Shown: positions 15,866 to 20,990 of the stretch, one piece after another
Layout: the number at the start of each line of letters is the position of its first letter
How positions within the stretch are numbered: the stretch's first letter is position 1
Assembly: GCA_045660065.1 (NCBI GenBank)
Contig: JAZRDC010000017.1
Span: forward strand, 1-20,990
DNA: 20,990 nt
Direction: 5' to 3'
From: RGIG2094 sp045660065
GTDB taxonomy: Bacteria; Bacillota; Clostridia; RGIG6154
Position numbers and translations under genes: made by a program
Notes under the pieces: generated by a model
Seen by the model: the letters and a program-made list of their open reading frames with translations, nothing else
Database searches by the model: none
What the model was told of the DNA's origin: nothing

Positions 15866-16279
15866 GGAGATAGGAAAAAATGTTCAGAACGGAAAAACTG
15901 AGCAAACACCAAAGGCTTCCTTTGGTGTTTGGGTACCCGAAGCACGTCGAAGTTCGTGCTTTTACTTCGTTTCCGCTAATCGCAGAAACTCATTTTACGC
16001 ACGACTTCTCCTTTACAAAATTGAAAAGTACTTTTCAATTTTGAGAGGAAAAAACGCGACAAAAGTGAGCAATGACACATTTGGCATTGCGAGCATACTA
16101 AAGCGTGTTTTGACGATACGTCGAGAGGCGAAGTTTTTTCGTAACAAAAATGGCTTTTATTAAAAAGAAAATCCTGATAAAATCAGGATTTTCTACATTC
16201 AGTATAATTTTTAAATTTTATCGTTTCCTTTTAAATTGATTTAAGCCATTTTTCTGTTCTGGGCTTTTTTTACATCTCC
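15866..16279 (+). repeat. Structured repeat/putative ncRNA, long form (copy B)
   Basis: Same arms and stems as copy A: P0 GGAGAT/ATCTCC (15866-15871/16274-16279), P1 CGGAAAAACT/AGTTTTTTCG (15890-15899/16132-16141), P2 perfect 12 bp (15904-15915/15919-15930), P4 (16146-16156/16243-16253), P5 (16168-16178/16182-16192). In place of the small P3 hairpin it carries the 174-nt module. Compared with A, the termini change as a compensating pair (G-C to A-T). P1 has G-U instead of A-U, and P2 has A-U instead of G-U. The G-U choices fit folding of plus-strand RNA. It lies between the symporter terminator and the convergent greA-like gene. Confidence 0.82.
15945..16118 (+). repeat. 174-nt module nested inside copy B
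   Basis: Homologous to 12442-12615 and of the same length. It is flanked by a 7-bp direct repeat ACGTCGA (15944-15950 and 16118-16124), which could be a target-site duplication. It has the same hairpins as copy C, including a perfect 14-bp palindrome around 16016-16043. Confidence 0.82.
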
Positions 16280-16294
16280 TTTCACTTTTATCAA

Positions 16295-16798
16295 TCAATA
16301 TCCTCTAATCGGTCTCGAATCATCTTCAACACCTTTTTCAATCTTCCTGATCACACACCAGTAAGAATAATCCTCAGACACCTTAACAAGCACACGATCC
16401 CCCTGGTGCTTTTTTAAAATTGCCTTTGCCACAGGAGATTCGTAACTTATGTAATTTCCCGTAAGGTCAACCCTGATATTAGTTACGATTGTATAGGTTT
16501 CTTCCACATCATCTTCTTCAATGTAAAGGGTAACTGTGTCCGAAAGTCCCACCTCGTCATCTTTTGAATTATCCTCAATTATGATTGCAGTTTTAATCAT
16601 ATTTTTCAAATGTCTTATTCTGCTTTCGTTGCGATTTTTTTCCTGCTTTGCAATTTTGTATTCCGCATTTTCGCTTAAATCACCGTATCCGCGGGCGACA
16701 TTTACTTCTTCTAAAATTTTAGGGCGAAGAACAACCTCACGGTATTCAATTTCTTCCTGCATTTTTTTAATATCTGCCTGTGTTAGTTTATTATACAT
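16295..16798 (-). CDS. Second GreA/GreB-family elongation factor-like protein
   Basis: A 167-residue protein with GreA architecture: an N-terminal coiled coil with tip motif GDLSENAEY (acidic residues D40 and E43 retained) and a C-terminal FKBP-like domain (ETYTIVTNIRVD, SYESPVAKAIL). It diverges clearly from the greA product encoded at 6107-6577 and has a longer C-terminal tail (EKGVEDDSRPIRGY). It probably also enters the RNA polymerase secondary channel; whether it stimulates RNA cleavage or acts otherwise, like some Gre paralogues, is open. AAGGGA precedes the ATG by about 8 nt. It starts 11 nt after the stop of the deacylase gene, so the two form an operon. Confidence 0.9.
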   Translation of the reverse strand: MYNKLTQADIKKMQEEIEYREVVLRPKILEEVNVARGYGDLSENAEYKIAKQEKNRNESRIRHLKNMIKTAIIIEDNSKDDEVGLSDTVTLYIEEDDVEETYTIVTNIRVDLTGNYISYESPVAKAILKKHQGDRVLVKVSEDYSYWCVIRKIEKGVEDDSRPIRGY

Positions 16799-16809
16799 AT
16801 CTATTTCCC

Positions 16810-17349
16810 TTATTCATAAATTGGTAATTCCACAACCTGATAACTATGTTTTGTTGCCGGCACAAGTTTTTCAAAAATATCCTTTGTACTTATTTTCAGG
16901 CTTGACGTGTTGATATTAGGGTGAAGTCCGATAAAATCACTTTCAAGCAAGTCCTTGTCTACCAGCAAGTCAACCTGACAGTCAACATCATTAATAAGAC
17001 CTGTTACGCTTACCGACCCGGGTGTAATATCAAGATATTTTTCCATAGCCTCTGCATCTGCAAAAGACAGTCTTGACGACTGAATTTGTGCCGACAAATC
17101 TTTGGTTTTAAATGGCTTTTCACCCGGCATCATCAGAAGATAAAAATCAGTTTTCTGTCTGTTGCACAAAAACAGATTTTTACAGATTTTTGTACCAAGC
17201 GCCTTGTCAATTTCAAGACAAAGTTCCATAGTATCCGCCTCATTGTGGTCAACTCTTTCATATTCTATTCCAATACTATCTAAAAAATCATAGACCTTGA
17301 TTTCTTTTTCAATTCTTTCATCATTTGGTCTGCCTTTTTGTAAAATCAT
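16810..17349 (-). CDS. YbaK/ProXp-ala-type aminoacyl-tRNA deacylase
   Basis: A 179-residue single-domain protein of the prolyl-tRNA-synthetase editing (YbaK/INS) superfamily. Visible family motifs are GTKICKNLFLCN (about 52-63, with the conserved Lys before NLF), a RLSFADAE segment, PGSVSVTGLIND, and HPNINTSSLKIS near the C-terminus. This pattern fits free-standing ProXp-ala enzymes that hydrolyse Ala-tRNA(Pro). The older label PrdX-like also applies. It acts in the cytoplasm as a translation quality-control factor. AAGGATGTG lies before the ATG, and a good promoter is upstream. It is the first gene of an operon with the GreA-like factor and diverges from the cotJ operon. Confidence 0.9.
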   Translation of the reverse strand: MILQKGRPNDERIEKEIKVYDFLDSIGIEYERVDHNEADTMELCLEIDKALGTKICKNLFLCNRQKTDFYLLMMPGEKPFKTKDLSAQIQSSRLSFADAEAMEKYLDITPGSVSVTGLINDVDCQVDLLVDKDLLESDFIGLHPNINTSSLKISTKDIFEKLVPATKHSYQVVELPIYE

Positions 17350-17371
17350 AAAATCACATCCTTATTTTTAT

Positions 17372-17400
17372 AGTATACACCAAAAAAAGTTCACTTGCAA
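17372..17400 (-). promoter_or_regulatory. Promoter of the deacylase/GreA-like operon
   Basis: On the minus strand TTGCAA (17395-17400), 17-bp spacer, TATACT (17372-17377), about 23 nt before the ATG. Confidence 0.75.
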
Positions 17401-17419
17401 GCAACTTACTTTGATTTTC

Positions 17420-17446
17420 ACCACTTTTTTCTTTTATCATACAATA
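17420..17446 (+). promoter_or_regulatory. Mother-cell sigma (sigma-K/E-like) promoter of the cotJ operon
   Basis: CATACAATA (17438-17446) matches the sigma-K -10 CATANNNTA and also resembles the sigma-E -10. AC at 17420-17421 lies 16 nt upstream, as the sigma-K -35 would. B. subtilis cotJ is sigma-E dependent, so either factor is possible. No good sigma-A promoter is seen here. Confidence 0.55.
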
Positions 17447-17491
17447 TAAAGAAGACATTATCTTCAACTAAAAAATGAAAGGAATAAATTT

Positions 17492-17671
17492 ATGAATAAT
17501 AAATGTATGCCCGACTGCCACATCAAAGAGCCTGCCCGCCCTTTAGCACAGGCTTTTGTTAATACCCAGAAGCCGGGAGAAGATATGTTTGAGCCAATGG
17601 AAGCCCTTCATAAAGGCACAATTTATCCGGCTCTTTATATGCCATACACCTTCTGGAGGTTTAAAGGCTGA
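17492..17671 (+). CDS. cotJA: Spore coat-associated protein CotJA
   Basis: A 59-residue protein. The family pattern P-L-A-x-A-[FY]-V-x-x-Q, then FEPMEALHKGTIYPALYMPY, is clear. CotJA is a small protein of the inner spore coat, made in the mother cell and needed with CotJC for coat assembly. AAAGGA is 8 nt before the ATG. The N-terminus is Cys/His-containing (NNKCMPDCH). It is first in the operon. An unusually long gap of 119 nt separates it from cotJB, where these genes often nearly touch. Confidence 0.88.
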   Translation: MNNKCMPDCHIKEPARPLAQAFVNTQKPGEDMFEPMEALHKGTIYPALYMPYTFWRFKG

Positions 17672-17790
17672 ATAAACTCCCGCATTTTGCACCGCTTTGC
17701 TCATTTATGTACACAAAGTACACGCCAATCGCAAATCGGCACAACCTGCAAAAGTTTCTTACAGCCTTAATTATGAAAGGAGTTAACAAA

Positions 17791-18048
17791 TTGAACAGAA
17801 ACGATATGTTATGCCAACTTATGGCACTTCACTTCAGTTTAATTGATTTAAATCTTTATTTAGATACCCACCCCGACGACTGCGACACAATCGAAACCTA
17901 TAAAGATTTGGAAAAAGAATACACCGCCTTAAAAAAAGAATTTGAAGAAATTTACGGCACACTCACACCGGGTACAATCAAAAAAAATCAGTGGACATGG
18001 ATTTCCGATCCCTGGCCCTGGGAAAAAATGTTTAATCAGGAGGTTTAA
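17791..18048 (+). CDS. cotJB: Spore coat protein CotJB, TTG start
   Basis: An 85-residue protein with the CotJB hallmarks LIDLNLYLDTHPDD and a C-terminal W-x-W-I-x-DPWPWE. I choose the TTG at 17791 because AAAGGAG lies exactly 8 nt upstream. The resulting length fits the family, and the upstream in-frame ATGs add residues unlike CotJB (one of them overlaps the Shine-Dalgarno itself). It is followed 5 nt later by cotJC, with AGGAGG inside its own 3' end serving the next gene. Confidence 0.88.
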   Translation: MNRNDMLCQLMALHFSLIDLNLYLDTHPDDCDTIETYKDLEKEYTALKKEFEEIYGTLTPGTIKKNQWTWISDPWPWEKMFNQEV

Positions 18049-18053
18049 AAAAT

Positions 18054-18671
18054 ATGTGGATTTATCAAAAAAATCTTGAATACCCGGTCAACATCAAACG
18101 CCCCGACCCCAGAATGGCACAAATCATCTTATCCCAGTACGGTGGCCCCGACGGCGAACTTGGCGCATCCCTTCGCTATCTTTCTCAGCGCTACACAATG
18201 CCCACCAAAGAAGCCAAGGGCCTCTTAACGGACATCGGCACCGAAGAACTTGCACACTTAGAAATTGTAGCCACAATCGTGCGCCAACTCTTAAAAGGAA
18301 GCGACAGGGAACAAATTGCGGACCAGTACAGCCCGATTTATGTAAACCACGGCCTTGGCATCTACCCTGCATCATCAACAGGCGAACCATTCACCGCCGC
18401 AGCCCTGCAGGTCAAAGGCGACCCAATCACCGACATCGCAGAAGATATGGGCGCCGAACAAAAAGCCCGTTCAACTTACGAATATATTTTGGATATGGCA
18501 GACGACCCTGACGTCATCGACCCAATCAAATTCTTAAGAGAGCGTGAGATCGTCCACTTCCAACGCTTCGGTGAACCAATGCATACTAATTTAAGGAAAT
18601 TCTTCCTATACAGAAGACACTGTAGCCGTAACGGTTACAGTGTCTTTTTTATTCATATTATCTGTCAATAA
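18054..18671 (+). CDS. cotJC: Spore coat manganese-catalase-like protein CotJC with foreign C-terminus
   Basis: A 205-residue reading frame. Residues 1-174 are a standard CotJC: MWIYQKNLEYPV, GGPDGELGASLRYLSQRYT, IGTEELAHLE, MGAEQKARSTYEYI and REREIVHFQRFGE. By comparison with Lactobacillus Mn catalase, the di-Mn ligands should be E35, E65, H68, E135 and H168, all present. After E174 the sequence stops resembling CotJC, and 31 unrelated residues (PMHTNLRKFFLYRRH onward) run to a stop at 18669-18671, overlapping the convergent kinase gene and a terminator hairpin. The native last 15-20 residues are therefore missing, most simply because the element starting here has inserted. Base use also changes, from C-rich codons to AT-rich sequence. 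Activity could persist. RBS AGGAGG is at 18039-18044. Confidence 0.85.
   Translation: MWIYQKNLEYPVNIKRPDPRMAQIILSQYGGPDGELGASLRYLSQRYTMPTKEAKGLLTDIGTEELAHLEIVATIVRQLLKGSDREQIADQYSPIYVNHGLGIYPASSTGEPFTAAALQVKGDPITDIAEDMGAEQKARSTYEYILDMADDPDVIDPIKFLREREIVHFQRFGEPMHTNLRKFFLYRRHCSRNGYSVFFIHIICQ
18613..18650 (+). terminator. Strong terminator just inside the element
   Basis: A 13-bp stem (18616-18628 with 18632-18644, loop TAA), with one G-U pair in plus-strand RNA, is followed by six T. It lies within the extended cotJC frame and would end cotJ transcripts soon after the junction. It may also serve the convergent gene. Confidence 0.85.
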
Positions 18672-19692
18672 GCGCATATCTGTTCATAATAAATTCTGTG
18701 ATATATTTTGATTTTACTCTCATGCCGACCGATTTAATAGTGGATTTTATCAAATCTTCTGAAATATGCGGAATATATTTTTTCAACGATTCATCGTAGT
18801 TCAGCAAATCATTGAAAAGTTCTATAAGCAAATCTTTTTTATTGTTGATTTTTGGATATCCCCTTGAAATCAATGCCATATTGTTGTCAAAGTTTGGAGC
18901 CAAACCAATGACATTGCCTGTAGCGGTATCTCTTAATATACCAAAGTTAAAAGTATGCCTGTCAGGGTTTGCACAGATTGTATCAAGGAATAACATCTTT
19001 ACATAATCTGCAATAGCATCAGGACATAAGGATTTTAGTGCATTAAGAGTTTCAATATAATCTTCATTATCGTCCATAAACGAATATGCTGGTTCAAAGT
19101 TTATCGATGCATTGTTCGTAAAGTCCCTGGTCTTGATTGCAGTTTTTCCACGCTGATATTCAGCCATTTCAAATCCGAGGTTTGTTCCTAACTTGTATAT
19201 AAAAAGTTCTGAAAACATTTCATCGTGGTTGGCTTTTTTGTGCATCCACCACTGACCATCTTTAAGTTTCCAACACTTTTCAAAACTACCAATATTGGTA
19301 AGCTCAGGTGTCTTTGATGTTTTACTGTTCGCAACTCTGTTAAAACTATCATATGTTCCGTTGAGGGCAAGATTTGAAAAATAATCGCTATCAAATCTCA
19401 CATCCTGGTAAGATAGTTCAGAATCCAACGGCTTAATCCAATAGGAATCTGTAATTGTTACTGCGTTTACAGTAATAACTGTGGAGATGTCGTCCTTCTC
19501 GGTAAGACGAAGTGCTTTTTTAAGCAGTCTTGAGTTTGCTCTGTGATAGTCAATAGCTCGTGTTTCAAGCCATCTTTCTACATTGCCTGTCTTTTTCAGA
19601 TATAATGGCAACAGCGATTCATTTACGATTTCAAGCTTGCCCGAAAACCACTTTGCAGCAACTGAATCTTTATTCATAATATAAAAATCCAT
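18658..19692 (-). CDS. HipA-like (HipA_C/CtkA-type) serine/threonine kinase-fold protein
   Basis: A 344-residue protein. The C-terminal half carries HipA-type kinase motifs: the catalytic loop NPDRHTFNFG with D244 and a metal-binding PNFDNNMAL with D269. The N-terminal half (MDFYIMNKDSVAAKW, an ALRLTEKDD segment, DSYWIKP) matches a family common in Firmicutes, where no HipB partner is encoded next to it. No small antitoxin gene is visible here either. HipA proteins phosphorylate translation factors and cause dormancy, and H. pylori CtkA is a eukaryote-like kinase; the target here is unknown. AGGAGGTG lies 5 nt before the ATG, and a perfect consensus promoter is upstream. It sits directly at the integration junction and could be a stability, defence or regulatory gene of the element. 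Confidence 0.85.
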   Translation of the reverse strand: MDFYIMNKDSVAAKWFSGKLEIVNESLLPLYLKKTGNVERWLETRAIDYHRANSRLLKKALRLTEKDDISTVITVNAVTITDSYWIKPLDSELSYQDVRFDSDYFSNLALNGTYDSFNRVANSKTSKTPELTNIGSFEKCWKLKDGQWWMHKKANHDEMFSELFIYKLGTNLGFEMAEYQRGKTAIKTRDFTNNASINFEPAYSFMDDNEDYIETLNALKSLCPDAIADYVKMLFLDTICANPDRHTFNFGILRDTATGNVIGLAPNFDNNMALISRGYPKINNKKDLLIELFNDLLNYDESLKKYIPHISEDLIKSTIKSVGMRVKSKYITEFIMNRYALIDR

Positions 19693-19721
19693 GTCGGCAC
19701 CTCCTTCCTAATGATAAGTAA

Positions 19722-19750
19722 ATTATAACATAACCCCTATTCTTTGTCAA
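19722..19750 (-). promoter_or_regulatory. Consensus promoter of the HipA-like gene
   Basis: On the minus strand TTGACA (19745-19750), 17-bp spacer, TATAAT (19722-19727). It implies strong constitutive transcription. Confidence 0.9.
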
Positions 19751-19815
19751 TGTATCCAAGCATCACCCATGCCTTGCTTGTTATTATATACATAGTAGCT
19801 TTGTAATATAACAAT

Positions 19816-19842
19816 GCACCGCAACCTGCTTGGTTGCGGTGC
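19816..19842. terminator. Terminator hairpin after the recombinase gene
   Basis: GCACCGCAACC (19816-19826) and GGTTGCGGTGC (19832-19842) form a perfect 11-bp stem. The T-rich tail is better on the plus strand (TTTAATTTTT), so on the minus strand it may be a weak terminator for the recombinase. Confidence 0.65.
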
Positions 19843-19850
19843 TTTAATTT

Positions 19851-20990
19851 TTAAATATTCCAAAATATTTCTACATTGCCATCGCGGTCGATTACGATAC
19901 GATTAATGAGAATACTGCTTACCCCTCGCTTTTCTTCAAAAGATGCTGTCTTCCATTTCTTTGAAAGATTAACAACAGTTTTCACATCCACCTTGGCGCT
20001 TTCAATCTCCTCAATTCTTTCAAGAAGGGCTATTCGTTCATTTTTCAACTTTGTAGCCCTTTGACTCATAATTTCAACAAGGTCGGCATTAGCATCCGGA
20101 TTCATAAGCATATCCGCAATCTTGTTTTGAGACAACTCAATGGTTTTTAACTTGTTTCTCAACTCATTCAGTTCAGGATGGGCACTTTTGTGTTCGTTAG
20201 CCTTAACATTTTTTAAAGTTTCCAGTTTTTTACCGATTTCCTCGTAAACCATATCCTCAAGACTTTCAGCATATATGGTTGACTTTGTTCCTTTGCAGTC
20301 CTTAAAGTGGCTTTTACCGACACAAGAAAAATACCTTCTGACCTCACCACTTCCTGTCTTGCCTTTTATTGTGGTCATCCCTCTATCACAACAACCACAT
20401 TTTATCAACCCACCTAACCAGGAAGTTTTGTTAGAAACCGCATTACGAATCTGTTTATTTTTCTGCAGCTTATGCTGACATTTAAGCCAGGTATCGCTAT
20501 CTACAGCCCCTTCATGGGTCATTACCACCACTTTAATATCGGACCAGTCTTCATTATCCGGCTGATGTTTTCTTCTACCATATACCTGAATCCCATGAAC
20601 ACCGTCAAAGGCCTCAGGTGGACTGATTATTTGTGCATTATGCAGTTGAAAATACTCGTATACCTTGTTGTCTGCTCTCACATATATTGAATTTTTTATA
20701 ATTGTTGAAAGCTTAGCGGTGGTCCATCCTCCGCCCGAAAGTGGTTTTATATCATTTTCCACAAGATTTTTTAAGAGTCTTCCCAAGGATACTTGTTCTA
20801 CTGCATATGTTTCATATATGTACTTAACTTGTTCAAGTTCCTCCGGGACCGGTTTAAGTCGCTTCGTTTTAATATTATTTATAACAGTTGGCTCTAAATC
20901 ATAGCCAATTGGTTTACGGCCTCCCATATAAAACCCCATCTCACTTCGATGTTCATAAGCCTGTGTCACCCTCTGAATGATGCTATTTCT
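19851..20990 (-). CDS. Large serine recombinase (site-specific integrase), N-terminus outside window
   Basis: The frame is open to the right edge, giving 379 residues without the N-terminal catalytic Ser domain. Visible parts, in order: the end of the linker (RNSIIQRVTQAYEHR), the recombinase domain (GRKPIGYDLE, GGGWTTAKLSTIIKNSIY), the zinc ribbon (LGGLIKCGCCDRGM, then YFSCVGK and a further Cys in DCKG), a coiled-coil region (about 255-330 of the visible part) and a C-terminal segment (VVNLSKKWKTASFEEKRG, INRIVIDRDGNVEIFWN). These are the hallmarks of large serine integrases, which recombine attP with attB and, with a directionality factor, excise. Its position about 1.3 kb from the cotJC junction marks it as the enzyme that inserted this element. 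Confidence 0.93.
   Translation of the reverse strand, partial: RNSIIQRVTQAYEHRSEMGFYMGGRKPIGYDLEPTVINNIKTKRLKPVPEELEQVKYIYETYAVEQVSLGRLLKNLVENDIKPLSGGGWTTAKLSTIIKNSIYVRADNKVYEYFQLHNAQIISPPEAFDGVHGIQVYGRRKHQPDNEDWSDIKVVVMTHEGAVDSDTWLKCQHKLQKNKQIRNAVSNKTSWLGGLIKCGCCDRGMTTIKGKTGSGEVRRYFSCVGKSHFKDCKGTKSTIYAESLEDMVYEEIGKKLETLKNVKANEHKSAHPELNELRNKLKTIELSQNKIADMLMNPDANADLVEIMSQRATKLKNERIALLERIEEIESAKVDVKTVVNLSKKWKTASFEEKRGVSSILINRIVIDRDGNVEIFWNI

Larger units (their letters stand above)
18576..20990. mobile_element. Left end of a serine-recombinase element integrated in cotJC
   Basis: The CotJC homology ends at about 18573-18582. From there the DNA is more AT-rich and carries a HipA-like gene and a large serine recombinase gene, both pointing toward the junction. 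The right end and the expected remaining 3' part of cotJC are outside the window. The exact crossover cannot be set without the other junction. Confidence 0.65.

Noticed and set aside
12442..16118. CRISPR array or composite transposon
   Set aside because: Repeats are few, long and irregular, with no spacers, cas genes or transposase between them.
18124..18390. Minus-strand reading frame inside cotJC
   Set aside because: It is a shadow of the strongly conserved cotJC coding strand.
18659..18671. The extended CotJC C-terminus as a genuine native tail
   Set aside because: The last 31 residues are unlike CotJC, run through a terminator hairpin and overlap a convergent gene; a hybrid frame is more likely.

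Overview
The window looks like chromosome from an endospore-forming, low-GC Gram-positive bacterium, most likely an anaerobic gut-type member of the Clostridia. The grounds are a cotJA-cotJB-cotJC spore-coat operon, an AT-rich sequence with consensus TTGNNN-17-TATAAT promoters and U-tailed terminators, a glycine riboswitch, a BspA-like leucine-rich-repeat surface protein and several secreted SGNH esterases. No tRNA, rRNA or CRISPR array was seen.

Layout. 1-5077 (minus): the N-terminal 1692 codons of a giant secreted LRR protein, with a hairpin-rich leader upstream of it. 5361-7280 (minus): tcdA, greA and an unrecognised gene. 7345-12194 (minus): three tandem paralogous secreted SGNH/GDSL esterases, each with its own promoter and terminator. 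12195-12731: a divergent intergenic region with a long structured leader for mreB, including a 174-nt repeat module. 12732-13784 (plus): mreB. 13785-14382: a structured repeat (copy A), then promoter, glycine aptamer and terminator. 14383-15789 (plus): an AGCS-family sodium/amino-acid symporter, probably for glycine. 15790-16294: repeat copy B, which carries the 174-nt module nested inside it. 16295-17349 (minus): a two-gene operon of a ProXp-ala/YbaK-type deacylase and a second GreA-like factor. 17420-18671 (plus): the cotJ operon behind a mother-cell-sigma-like promoter. 18576-20990: the left end of an integrated element carrying a HipA-like kinase and a large serine recombinase that runs off the right edge.

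Two things stand out. First, cotJC (manganese-catalase-like coat protein) loses its native C-terminus at about codon 174, where the serine-recombinase element begins; all five predicted Mn ligands lie upstream of the junction. The arrangement recalls the sporulation-gene-interrupting elements skin and SPbeta, though regulated excision is only inferred. Second, copies A and B form a repeat family whose paired positions change in a structure-preserving way (GGGGAT/ATCCCC versus GGAGAT/ATCTCC at the termini, plus G-U exchanges in inner stems). This indicates a conserved folded RNA or a folded DNA element. Its 174-nt inner module also occurs alone in the mreB leader.

The transporter unit is regulated by glycine through a leader terminator. 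The LRR protein and the esterases form a block of exported cell-surface or polysaccharide-related functions.
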